DNA of 15,293 bases, from NCBI GenBank assembly GCA_040235375.1, contig JBECKQ010000309.1, forward strand, positions 1 through 15,293. Reading direction: 5' to 3'. Source of the stretch: JBECKQ01 sp040235375. Its GTDB lineage: Bacteria; Planctomycetota; Phycisphaerae; UBA1845. A program made the translations under genes and the position numbers. Of the stretch, positions 1 to 7,152 are shown piece after piece. Under the pieces are notes generated by a model. It made no database searches, was not told the DNA's origin, and saw only the letters and a program-made list of their open reading frames with translations. Position 1 is the first letter of the stretch; each line of letters opens with the position of its first letter.

Positions 1-5
1 GGAGG
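1..5 (+). promoter_or_regulatory. Ribosome binding site of the MerR-type regulator
   Basis: GGAGG lies 5 nt before ATG 11 and favours that start over the in-frame GTG at 5. The promoter, if adjacent, is outside the window. Confidence 0.7.
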
Positions 6-10
6 TGCCC

Positions 11-904
11 ATGAAAGAACACGTGACACCAAAGCAGGTTGCCCAGGCAATCGGCGTCAGCGAAGCGTCGCTCAAACGCTGGTGTGACCGCGGAATCCTC
101 CCCTCAACGCGAACCGCCGGAGGCCACAGGCGAATCCCGGTTGCGGGAGTCGTGCAGTGGCTGCGGGACAGCGGGCATCCGCTGGTCAGACCCGAATTGT
201 TGGGTTTGCCTTCCAATACCGGGGCCCCCGAGGCATCCATCGAACGCTCCGTCGAATTGTTCCGCGAGGCCCTCGAGGCCGGTGACGAGCAGCGCGGCCG
301 CCAAGTGATCTTCAACCTCTACCTCGCCCGGCACAGCCTGGTGGACATATGCGACAAGGTCATGGCCGAGGCGTTCCACGCGCTGGGGCATCAATGGCAA
401 CACGGCCAGATCGAGGTGTACCAGGAGCGGCGGGGCTGCGAGATATGCATGCAGATTCTTCACGAGCTTCGCGGCGTGCAATCCCCCCTGGCGGTCGATG
501 CCCCGCACGCCATCGGCGGCACCCTCGAATACGACCCGTACACCCTTCCCAATGCCATGGTCGAGATCGTTCTTCGGGAGGCGGGCTGGCGCGCCGAATC
601 GCACGGCACGTGCAATCCGGCCGCCACGATCGCGGCGGCCGTGCGGGAGCGCTGTCCCCGCCTTCTATGGCTGAGCTTCTCGACGTACTCGACGGAACAG
701 GCACTGGTCGCCGACTATCAGGCCGTCTGGCAGGCAGCGGCCGAGTTGGGCATTCCCGTCGTCGTCGGGGGTCGGGCGCTGACCGCCGAAATCCGGCAAC
801 AGATGAACTACTCGGCGCATTGTGACACGTTACGGCACCTCGTGGCATTCGTACGCACGCTCGAACACGCCCCCAAGAGCAGATTGGAAGATTCGGATCA
901 TTGA
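11..904 (+). CDS. MerR-type regulator with degenerate B12-binding domain
   Basis: This is probably a transcriptional regulator of the CarH/LitR architecture: an N-terminal MerR-type winged helix followed by a cobalamin-binding-like module. The ATG at 11 is chosen because GGAGG (1-5) sits 5 nt upstream; a GTG at 5 is in frame but abuts that site. Residues 4-50 hold the DNA-binding domain with the MerR wing signature TAGGHRR (35-41). Residues about 76-155 look like the helical cap domain and about 168-280 like the Rossmann B12 fold. The cap keeps Trp129 and Glu139 of the CarH W-x9-EH motif but has Arg where the His should be. The DxHxxG cobalamin-ligand motif reads DPYTLP (175-180), so the lower-ligand His is a Tyr. 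The fold assignment is confident, but B12 or light sensing is doubtful. It converges on the SDR/DUF2867 gene with only 18 bp between stop codons. Confidence 0.8.
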   Translation: MKEHVTPKQVAQAIGVSEASLKRWCDRGILPSTRTAGGHRRIPVAGVVQWLRDSGHPLVRPELLGLPSNTGAPEASIERSVELFREALEAGDEQRGRQVIFNLYLARHSLVDICDKVMAEAFHALGHQWQHGQIEVYQERRGCEICMQILHELRGVQSPLAVDAPHAIGGTLEYDPYTLPNAMVEIVLREAGWRAESHGTCNPAATIAAAVRERCPRLLWLSFSTYSTEQALVADYQAVWQAAAELGIPVVVGGRALTAEIRQQMNYSAHCDTLRHLVAFVRTLEHAPKSRLEDSDH

Positions 905-922
905 CGCGTGCCGGCAGGGCGT

Positions 923-2395
923 TCAGGCGCTGTCGGGCTGCTCTCGTGCGAGTTGTTCCGCCGTACGCCGGATGCCGGCCAGCATTCCGCCGAACACGAT
1001 GGCGTGAAACGGTGCGACCGTATACCAGTACGCCAGGCCCGCTAGGCCGTGCGGTTTGAAGCGGGCGGTCTGCACAAGTTTGCAGCGGTCGGCGCGGCCA
1101 TCCTGGGGCAGGATCCGGAATTCGAGGAGCGCCTCGCCGGGAAGTCTCATTTCCGCACGAAGCTCCAGCCGTCTGTCCGGTTCGATCCCGCTGACTCGCC
1201 AGAAATCCAAAGCCTCGCCATAGGCCACCTGTTCCGGATTGCGCCGGCCGCGACGCAGGCCAGGCCCGCCGACCGTGCGGTCCAGCCAGCCTCTGATCCG
1301 CCAGAGTGAATCCGCGGCGTAATACCCCTGCCCGCCGCCGATCCGACAAACCGCGCGAAAGACGGCCCCCGCCGGCGCATCCACCAGCGTCGAGCGCTCG
1401 TCGACGAACGACTTGCCGCCGGCCCAGTCGGGATCGCCGGGAATCACGCCGGCACCGCTCCATCTCGTTTCCACGTCGGCACTGGCGATCCTGCCCAGGG
1501 CCGCGTCGATCGCCTCGCGGACGGTGAGCAGTTCTTGGGGCATCAGTCGCTGAACGTCGTCGTTCCGGCAGACGACGCGGTTGGCGAGGCCTTCGGCGAG
1601 CGGACGGGCGATGCGATGGCTCAACGGCGTGATCAGGTGGATCCACAACGAGCTGAGTCGCGGCGTCAACACGGGCACGGGGATGATCAGTCGTCGCCGC
1701 AGGTGCAGCGCTTCCGCCATGATCTCCATCAACTTGCGGTAGGTGACGATGTCCGGCCCGCCGATGTCGAGCGTTCGCCCGGTCGTCTCCGGCGTCGTCA
1801 GGCACGCGCACAGGTAGCGGAGGACGTTGCGCACGGCGATCGGCTGGCACTCGGTGCTCACCCAGCGCGGCGTGATCATGATCGGCAGTCGCTCGACGAG
1901 ATAGCGAAGGATCTCGAACGACGCCGAGCCGGAACCGATGATCATCGCCGCCCGCAGCACGGTGACGGGCACCGGCCCCGAAGCGAGTGCCTCTTCCGTC
2001 TCCCGCCGGGACGTCAGGTGTTGGCTCAGGTTGTCGCCGGTTTCGCCCAGGCCGCCGAGATAGATGATGCGATCGAGTTTCGCGATGCGGGCCGCCTCGG
2101 CGAAGCTCGATGCCAGCCGGCGATCGCGCTCGCGATAGGACCTGCCCGCCGCCATCATCGAGTGAATCAGGTAGTACGCCGCGCTGCATCCTTTCATGGC
2201 CTCGGCGAGAACGCTTGTGTCGTCGACGTCGCCTGCGGCGAGAGTTACGCGTTCGTGGCCGCTCCATGGGCGACCGGCAAGCTTGGCGGGGTCGCGGGCG
2301 AGGCAGCGCACGGCGTGCCCCTCCTCGAGCAGGCGGGGCGCCAAACGCCCACCGATGTACCCCGTTGCGCCCGTGATGAAGACCGGTTTTTCCAA
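923..2395 (-). CDS. SDR-family NAD(P)-binding oxidoreductase with C-terminal DUF2867 domain
   Basis: This is an atypical (extended) short-chain dehydrogenase fused to a DUF2867 domain. The N-terminus carries the nucleotide-binding motif TGATGYIG (residues 8-15), followed by family-typical stretches such as AAYYLIHS, RIIYLGGLGE, AAMIIGSGSASFE and RWVSTECQPIA. DUF2867 occupies roughly residues 330-485 and includes LRRGRRNP and LDFWRVSGIEPDRRLELRAEM. The substrate is unknown. I chose the TTG at 2395 (490 aa) because it puts the Rossmann strand at the very N-terminus as usual in the family, has AAAGGGA 7 nt upstream, and lies downstream of a TACAAT -10 box. An in-frame GTG at 2461 would add 22 residues of low-complexity sequence without a ribosome binding site. 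It diverges from the GTPase gene and converges with the MerR-type regulator. Members of this family often sit in light-responsive clusters with LitR/CarH regulators, which fits but does not prove such a role here. Confidence 0.85.
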   Translation of the reverse strand: MEKPVFITGATGYIGGRLAPRLLEEGHAVRCLARDPAKLAGRPWSGHERVTLAAGDVDDTSVLAEAMKGCSAAYYLIHSMMAAGRSYRERDRRLASSFAEAARIAKLDRIIYLGGLGETGDNLSQHLTSRRETEEALASGPVPVTVLRAAMIIGSGSASFEILRYLVERLPIMITPRWVSTECQPIAVRNVLRYLCACLTTPETTGRTLDIGGPDIVTYRKLMEIMAEALHLRRRLIIPVPVLTPRLSSLWIHLITPLSHRIARPLAEGLANRVVCRNDDVQRLMPQELLTVREAIDAALGRIASADVETRWSGAGVIPGDPDWAGGKSFVDERSTLVDAPAGAVFRAVCRIGGGQGYYAADSLWRIRGWLDRTVGGPGLRRGRRNPEQVAYGEALDFWRVSGIEPDRRLELRAEMRLPGEALLEFRILPQDGRADRCKLVQTARFKPHGLAGLAYWYTVAPFHAIVFGGMLAGIRRTAEQLAREQPDSA

Positions 2396-2432
2396 CAGCA
2401 GGTCCCTTTCGAACGCCCGAGCAGGCGTGCGG

Positions 2433-2438
2433 ATTGTA
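2433..2438 (-). promoter_or_regulatory. Candidate -10 box for the SDR/DUF2867 gene
   Basis: TACAAT on the minus strand matches TATAAT at 5 of 6 positions and lies about 38 nt upstream of TTG 2395, so a transcript would start inside the longer GTG reading. No good -35 hexamer is visible. The expected -35 position falls in the 2446-2459 copy of a direct repeat, which suggests a regulated promoter. Confidence 0.35.
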
Positions 2439-2445
2439 GATCGAC

Positions 2446-2490
2446 CTCGCGCGCCGGGCACCCGGTTTCACGGTAGCTCGCGCGCCGGGC
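2446..2490. repeat. 14-bp direct repeat pair in the divergent intergenic region
   Basis: CTCGCGCGCCGGGC occurs perfectly at 2446-2459 and at 2477-2490. The starts are 31 bp apart, about three helical turns, so both copies face the same side of the DNA. They sit next to the presumed -35 regions of the two divergent promoters. This could be an operator pair for a dimeric regulator; chance duplication in GC-rich DNA is the alternative. Confidence 0.5.
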
Positions 2491-2491
2491 G

Positions 2492-2520
2492 GTCAGAGCC
2501 TGCGGCGAATCTGGTATACT
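2492..2520 (+). promoter_or_regulatory. Extended -10 promoter of the TGS-domain GTPase gene
   Basis: TATACT (2515-2520) is preceded by TG at 2512-2513 in the extended -10 arrangement. The -35 position 17 bp upstream (GTCAGA, 2492-2497) matches TTGACA at only three positions, which an extended -10 can tolerate. Transcription would start near 2527, right at the ribosome binding site GGGAG (2527-2531), giving an unusually short leader of about 13 nt. Confidence 0.5.
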
Positions 2521-2539
2521 GGAAGCGGGAGCATCAGCC

Positions 2540-3535
2540 ATGGCCGTCAACCTGACGCCAATGTACTTCGCGGAGGAGGAGAAGTACCGCGCGGCGACGA
2601 CACCGGAGGAGAAGCTCGCCGCCCTCGAGGGCATGTGGCGCGAGCTGCCCAAGCACAAATCGTCCGAGAAACTCCAGGCCGACCTGAAGAAGAAACTCTC
2701 CGCCGCTCGCAAGGCGGTCCAGCAGACTGCCAGGAAAGGACCGTCCAAGGTCGATCCGTTCGCCATCCCCAAATCGGGCGCGGGTCAGGTCGTGCTGATC
2801 GGAACACCGAACGTCGGCAAGTCCACCATCGTCGGCGCGCTGACCAACGCCCAGGTCAAAATCGCCGACTATCCGTTCGCGACACCGCTGCCCGTCCCCG
2901 GAATGGTGCCGTATGATGACATTCAGATTCAGCTCATCGACACGCCGCCGATCACCGCCGACCACGTGCCGGCCGGATTTCCCGGCCTGTGGCACTCCGC
3001 GGACGGCCTGCTCGTCGTGACCGACCTGTCGAGCGACGCGATCCTCGAGGACGCGGAAGTGTGCCTGCGTCATCTCGAAGAACGACACATCGCCCTGACC
3101 CAGGGCGCTCGCGGGCTGCCCCAGGAAGCCGGCGAGATTCTCAAAGTTCCGGGCGTGCTGCTGGCCAGCAAGCTCGACGCGCCGGGCTCACGCGATCGGC
3201 TGGAGATGCTGACCGAGCTTGTGGGCGAGCGCTGCCGCGTCGAGCCCTTCTCCGCCCGCGATCAGAAGGACCTGGCTCGCCTGCCCCAGATGCTCTTCGA
3301 CCTGGTTCGCGTCATACGCGTGTACGCGAAGCCGCCAGGCAAGAAACCGGATCTGGATGAGCCATTTATCCTGCCGCTGGGCGCCGACGTGAACGAGCTC
3401 GCCCGTAAGGTGCATCGCGGCCTGGAGGATCGAATCAAGTCCGCGCGAATCTGGGGCGAGGGCGTCTCCGACGGCCAGAATGTCCACCTCGACCACGTCC
3501 TTCACGACCGCGACATCATCGAGCTTCACGCCTGA
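2540..3535 (+). CDS. DRG/OBG-like GTPase with C-terminal TGS domain
   Basis: A P-loop GTPase of the OBG/DRG superfamily, probably ribosome- or tRNA-associated like its relatives. The N-terminal 65 residues form a charged, likely helical lead-in containing TPEEKLAALE. The G1/Walker A motif GTPNVGKST is at 88-96. The G2 region has the OBG/DRG-type YPFATPLPVPGMV (111-123). G3 is DTPP (134-137) where DxxG is usual. G4 is SKLD (210-213) in place of NKxD, and G5 is SAR (238-240). A TGS domain fills about 272-331, ending DRDIIELHA. ATG 2540 has GGGAG 8 nt upstream. The 331-aa length is close to that of DRG proteins but without their inserted domain. It is monocistronic, with divergent and convergent neighbours. 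The family assignment is firm; the cellular role is unknown. Confidence 0.88.
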   Translation: MAVNLTPMYFAEEEKYRAATTPEEKLAALEGMWRELPKHKSSEKLQADLKKKLSAARKAVQQTARKGPSKVDPFAIPKSGAGQVVLIGTPNVGKSTIVGALTNAQVKIADYPFATPLPVPGMVPYDDIQIQLIDTPPITADHVPAGFPGLWHSADGLLVVTDLSSDAILEDAEVCLRHLEERHIALTQGARGLPQEAGEILKVPGVLLASKLDAPGSRDRLEMLTELVGERCRVEPFSARDQKDLARLPQMLFDLVRVIRVYAKPPGKKPDLDEPFILPLGADVNELARKVHRGLEDRIKSARIWGEGVSDGQNVHLDHVLHDRDIIELHA

Positions 3536-3572
3536 GCTTGGGAGGGTCGGCAACGGCCTTGACTTGCCTCTA

Positions 3573-4013
3573 TCACTCTGCTGACGGCGGGCGCCGCAAC
3601 TGCTTGGTCCGCGCGCGGCGGGCTTTTTCTTCGCGGCGTTTGTGACGTTCAGCGCGGGGCACTTTTGTCTTTCGGCGGTTCTTCTCGACGTGCAGCGCAT
3701 CGCTCAGCAGTTCGCCGAACCTTTCGACCGCGGCCTTGCGATTGGCCGTCTGCGTCCGGTGTCTTGACGACACGACGCGCAACACGCCCTCGCTGTTGAT
3801 CCGGCCGGCCAGCTTGTCGCGAATCCGCTGTTTCTGCTGTTCGGTCAGCGAAGCGGTGCCCGCAAGGTCGAACAGAAGCGTCACGCGGGTGCTGACCTTG
3901 TTGACGTTTTGGCCGCCCGGCCCGCCGCTCCGCTGAAAGCTGAAGGCGAGCTCCTCTTCCGGGATCCGCGTCCCCTTCGCGACGGTGATGAATCGCTCAG
4001 TCAGCGCCGCCAT
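3573..4013 (-). CDS. arfB: ArfB (YaeJ)-type peptidyl-tRNA hydrolase, ribosome rescue factor
   Basis: This is the codon-independent rescue factor that enters stalled ribosomes lacking an mRNA 3' end and hydrolyses peptidyl-tRNA. Residues 24-39 contain the class I release-factor signature FSFQRSGGPGGQNVNK, with the catalytic GGQ at 33-35. The stop-codon recognition domains of RF1/RF2 are absent. The C-terminal tail (about 100-146) is strongly basic (RRKTKVPRAERHKRREEKARRARTK in two stretches), matching the part of ArfB that inserts into the mRNA channel. At 146 aa it is near the usual length of about 140. ATG 4013 is preferred to an in-frame TTG at 4019; both have only weak upstream ribosome binding sites. 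It lies 45 bp downstream of pncA on the same strand and may share its transcript. Confidence 0.92.
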   Translation of the reverse strand: MAALTERFITVAKGTRIPEEELAFSFQRSGGPGGQNVNKVSTRVTLLFDLAGTASLTEQQKQRIRDKLAGRINSEGVLRVVSSRHRTQTANRKAAVERFGELLSDALHVEKNRRKTKVPRAERHKRREEKARRARTKQLRRPPSAE

Positions 4014-4058
4014 GATCAACTACTCGAGGGCGAGCGGTGGAATCGGCCTCCACTCACG

Positions 4059-4682
4059 TCAATGCAACGAGACCACGACATCGCTTTCCACCATCCGGGC
4101 GCCTGCGCGGCGCATCGCCTCCAGTGCCTCCTCGACGTCTCCCGGCTCCTGCTCCAGGCCTCGGCATCCGTCCACCACGACAAAGGTCCGGAAGCCGAGC
4201 CGACATGCGTCCAGAACGGTGAACTTGACGCACACTTCGATCGTCAGGCCCGTCACGTAGACGTCGAACACCTCCTGTCCCTGCAGATAATCGCCCAAGC
4301 CGGTTGCCTTGCGATGGCCGTTATCAAAGAAAGCGCTGTAGCTGTCGATTCCGGGATCTGTCCCCTTCAGAAAGACCTTGTCGAACTCGTCAACGTGGAG
4401 GCCGTCGGCGAATTCCGCCCCCGGCGTTCCCTGCACGCAATGATCGGGCCACAGGATCTGTTCGAGACCATCGAGGTCGATGACGTCGCCGACCTTGCGC
4501 CCGGGATGCGCAGAGGCGAAGCTGCCGTGCCCCGGCGGATGCCAGTCCCGGGCGGCAACCACGAGGTCAAACTGCTGCATCATCCGATTCGCCACCGGCA
4601 CGACCGCGTCGCCGCCCTTCGTCGGCAGCGCCCCGCCGGGCAGAAAATCCTCCTGAACGTCAACCACGATCAGCGCATCCAT
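4059..4682 (-). CDS. pncA: Nicotinamidase (isochorismatase family)
   Basis: It converts nicotinamide to nicotinate in the cytosol for NAD salvage. The catalytic triad is visible: Asp8 in VVDVQEDF, Lys106 in FLKGTDP and Cys151 in GLTIEVCVKF. The metal-site residues are Asp46 and His48 in ARDWHPPGH, and His81 in WPDHCVQGT. DSYSAF (113-118) is also typical. ATG 4682 gives 207 aa, the normal length, and begins right at the first beta strand. The reading frame stays open upstream to 4877, but the extra 65 residues resemble no part of the family. The ribosome binding site is weak (GGTGG or GAGA). It lies downstream of a decayed gene and a diguanylate cyclase, and upstream of arfB, all on the minus strand. 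Confidence 0.93.
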   Translation of the reverse strand: MDALIVVDVQEDFLPGGALPTKGGDAVVPVANRMMQQFDLVVAARDWHPPGHGSFASAHPGRKVGDVIDLDGLEQILWPDHCVQGTPGAEFADGLHVDEFDKVFLKGTDPGIDSYSAFFDNGHRKATGLGDYLQGQEVFDVYVTGLTIEVCVKFTVLDACRLGFRTFVVVDGCRGLEQEPGDVEEALEAMRRAGARMVESDVVVSLH

Positions 4683-4903
4683 CGTCTCGCACCACCCAAA
4701 AAAGACAGTCTGCCCCTCCGCACACGGATGGTAGCCCGCGCGATTGATCAGGGCAAAGACAGCCGCTTCGCAGTGGCGGGCGCACGTCCGATCCGCGCCC
4801 GCAAGGAAGCGGCCTGACGCCGGCAACGCCACATTTGCCCCGCCGCATTCCCTTCCCTGGATGGTTGGAAGTGCCACAATCTGTCAGCAATCGAGGTTTG
4901 CAG

Positions 4904-5256
4904 GCGAGGGTGACGCTGCTGTCGTATCTGTTCCTCTTCCGCCGTAACGAATGCCGACGCATCGACGCGCACCACGCGCAGCGCCTTCGACCGCAGTTCC
5001 CACTATGCCATGACGCCTTCGGCAATCTCCGGCGGATGATAGAAGAGCGGGCGAACGTCCACCCCGTCGATCTCGGCAACGCTCAGCGTTGCGCGATGCT
5101 CCGGTTCGTCAGTGCGAAGCCCGTCTGCACGAAGTACACGCCGTTGCGCGCGTGCGCCACGGGCCGAGCGACGACCGTTCCCGGTCTGACGTCCTTGATC
5201 GAAATGACGAGCGTCGCCGTTCCACGGCTCCTCGCCGGCCAATCACACGCCAGCAC
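4904..5256 (-). pseudogene. Decayed small gene (frameshift plus in-frame TAG), HD-GYP N-terminal-like module
   Basis: Reading from a GTG at 5256, in the frame of the upstream cyclase, gives LVISIKDVRPGTVVARPV followed by GVYFVQTGFALTNRSIAQR and a TGA near 5090. Moving one frame at that point gives LSVAEIDGVDVRPLFYHPPE, which continues the same kind of fold until a TAG at 5005-5003. The frame then reads on as WELRSKALRVVRVDASAFVT and fades out near 4904. The first part resembles the short module (DVRPGxVLARPV...G..L...I..L...GV..V) that often precedes HD-GYP domains; no HD-GYP domain follows. It begins 6 bp after the diguanylate cyclase stop, so it was probably its operon partner. True decay and sequencing or assembly error cannot be told apart here. 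Confidence 0.5.
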
Positions 5257-5262
5257 CGCTCG

Positions 5263-6696
5263 TCAGCGCGAGTCTGCTCCGCACACCTCGTTCTTGCCGT
5301 GCCGCTTCGCTTGGTACAACGCGGCGTCCGCCTTCTCGATAAGCGCTTTGCCGGATTTCTCCTGGACTCCCGCGAGCGTCGCCACCCCCGCGCTGAGCGT
5401 CACCCGCGCCGGCAGGTTCATCGTCGCCGTCCGCTGGGCGAACAGCCGAACGACGCGTTCGGCGATCCCCCGCGCCTGGGCTGGCGTGACATTTGTCAGG
5501 ATCACGGCGAATTCGTCTCCGCCGTAACGCACGCCCACGTCGCCGTCGCGCAGCGAGCCGCGCAGCAGTTCGCCGACGAACCGCAGGATTCCGTCGCCGC
5601 AGGCGTGGCCCGCCTGGTCGTTGAGCGGCTTGAAGTCGTCCACGTCGAACATGACAACCGCCAGGGAGGCGCCGAGGCTCACGTGCTCGGCCACCAGTTG
5701 GTCGAGGTGCGCCTCGATGAATCGCCGGTTCGCCAGCCGTGTCAGCGTGTCGATCTCCGCGTCGCGCTCCGCTCGGCGAAGCTGCTGGCTGATCAGGCTC
5801 GTTTCGCGGGCGACGACGGAATCGATCGATTTTTCCAGTTGATCCGCCCGGTGCTGCGCCTGCTCGAGCTCAGCACACAGGTCCTGTACGTTCCTGGCGA
5901 TTGCCTCCAGCTCGTCCGTGCGCTCGCGCGGCAGTCTCAGGTGACGCGCCGCCTCGGCTGCGATCGCGGTCGACCGGCTCAAGTCGGTCAGCGGCCGGAA
6001 CACGCTGCGCTCGAGCCGTTTTACCCCCGCCGAGGCAACGACGATTGACACCACAAGCAGCCCGACGCCAATCGCCGCCGCCTGCAGGGCGACTTGCCGC
6101 AAACTCGAATGCATGCGCCCGATGACGACGGCATACACCGTCGGCTGGGCCAGCGGTCCTCGATCGATCGGCCACACCGCTACCGTCGCGCCCGCCAGCA
6201 GTGAGTTGCCTTCGAGACCATACGAGGCTGCGCGATCATCGATGGGGGGGCGAAGGACGCCCGCCAGATCGACCGCCGACGGCCACGACGCCAGCACGTC
6301 CCCGTCGGATGCGATGACCGCCGTCGCAACGACACCGTCTTCGCGCATCAGCGCAGCCGACCACTCCCGGAACCGCCGGATCGCCGGCGGATCGTTCGAG
6401 GGCCCGCCGGCCGTCGTTCCGACCGCCTTTCTCTGAAAGTCGGCCGGCTCCGCATCAACGAGATGATCCGCGCCTACTCGGGCCAGGGTCTCCATCCGCC
6501 TTCGCGACTCGCCCCGCGCCGCCATCAGACCGACGACCAACTCCCCGACCAGAGCAAACACCGCCACGAGCAGGACGGCTACCCACAGCGTACGCGTCAC
6601 CCGTGCCGCGAGCGCCGGACGCGCGGGCGACCTACCCAGGCGCGACTGCGGTTCAGGCAGGCACGATCGAAAACGCTGTCCGGTTTCCCCTTGCAT
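5263..6696 (-). CDS. Membrane-bound diguanylate cyclase (GGDEF)
   Basis: Predicted to make cyclic di-GMP from two GTP. Numbering is from the GTG at 6702 (479 aa); the ATG at 6696 is two residues later and has GAAGG 5 nt upstream, so I use it. A transmembrane helix spans about 36-60. A periplasmic sensor region (about 61-204) has no recognised ligand motif. A second helix spans about 205-226, followed by a HAMP-like linker (about 228-280) and a likely coiled coil (278-315). The GGDEF domain covers about 317-475, with active-site GGDEF at 394-398 and an RxxD inhibitory site, RDGD, at 385-388, spaced five residues before GGDEF as in PleD. The enzyme therefore looks active and product-inhibited. 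It heads a minus-strand run with the decayed gene, pncA and arfB. A perfect palindrome lies just upstream (6725-6743). Confidence 0.92.
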   Translation of the reverse strand: MQGETGQRFRSCLPEPQSRLGRSPARPALAARVTRTLWVAVLLVAVFALVGELVVGLMAARGESRRRMETLARVGADHLVDAEPADFQRKAVGTTAGGPSNDPPAIRRFREWSAALMREDGVVATAVIASDGDVLASWPSAVDLAGVLRPPIDDRAASYGLEGNSLLAGATVAVWPIDRGPLAQPTVYAVVIGRMHSSLRQVALQAAAIGVGLLVVSIVVASAGVKRLERSVFRPLTDLSRSTAIAAEAARHLRLPRERTDELEAIARNVQDLCAELEQAQHRADQLEKSIDSVVARETSLISQQLRRAERDAEIDTLTRLANRRFIEAHLDQLVAEHVSLGASLAVVMFDVDDFKPLNDQAGHACGDGILRFVGELLRGSLRDGDVGVRYGGDEFAVILTNVTPAQARGIAERVVRLFAQRTATMNLPARVTLSAGVATLAGVQEKSGKALIEKADAALYQAKRHGKNEVCGADSR

Positions 6697-6721
6697 ATCC
6701 ACCTTCGCCGATGCCTCTCAG

Positions 6722-6743
6722 TGGCACGGGCTTCCAGCCCGTG
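6722..6743 (+). repeat. Palindromic intergenic repeat, GGCTTCC type
   Basis: CACGGGCT (6725-6732) and AGCCCGTG (6736-6743) form a perfect 8-bp stem with loop TCC, preceded by TGG. A diverged relative sharing GTGGC and GGCTTCC is at 14744-14763. It lies about 30-50 bp upstream of the diguanylate cyclase start, so it may fall in that gene's leader. Confidence 0.7.
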
Positions 6744-6893
6744 ATTCACGGAGACGTCGCCCGTAGTACGAGATGCGGGTGGCGCGATCTGATCCGAAGG
6801 GGCAGGCCCTGGATGTCATGTCACGGCCTGGCTTCGTACGCTTCGGTCGCTCCGCCAAACCGTGAAACCCGCCGATGCCGCTACGGCGGCCCG

Positions 6894-6918
6894 TGTGCCA
6901 CTGCTCCTTGAGCGGTGC
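6894..6918 (+). repeat. Palindromic intergenic repeat, GTGCCACTGCTC type (copy 1)
   Basis: CACTGCTC (6899-6906) pairs with GAGCGGTG (6910-6917) across loop CTT, with one G-T wobble. The word GTGCCACTGCTC is shared exactly with 8671-8682. No run of T follows, so it does not look like an ordinary terminator. Confidence 0.65.
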
Positions 6919-7152
6919 ATTCCCGTTCAACCTGCTCAGCGCGGACTCGATCGTACTATCGGCGGATCGACATGCCCCCTGATGCAGCCGCCGTCCTGCC
7001 CGGCCGCCGATAACTCGCGACTGCCGCCGCGCTTACGCGACACGGATGGTCACCCCCGCCGAGCGCCGGGTCACCAGCGCGGTCGAGTCCACCCACAAGC
7101 ATAAAAAGTCGCCACTTGCGATACTCCTGTTACACGCCGGCAACCGGCGGCG

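Noticed and set aside
360..2471. 703-codon minus-strand open frame
   Set aside because: It overlaps the SDR/DUF2867 gene in another frame and gives an Arg/Pro/Gly-rich product without domain pattern; a GC-rich shadow.
1535..2476. 313-codon plus-strand frame
   Set aside because: Antisense to the SDR gene, with no recognisable protein features.
3909..4817. 302-codon plus-strand frame
   Set aside because: Antisense to pncA and arfB, whose catalytic motifs are clear.
4683..4877. N-terminal extension of pncA
   Set aside because: Open frame only; the residues do not fit the nicotinamidase family and ATG 4682 gives the normal length.
5089..6048. 319-codon plus-strand frame
   Set aside because: Antisense to the GGDEF gene and the decayed gene; no domain pattern.
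6603..7104. Short plus-strand frames in the gene-free region
   Set aside because: Their only distinctive peptides (GTGFQPV, VPLLLERC) are translations of the palindromic repeats.
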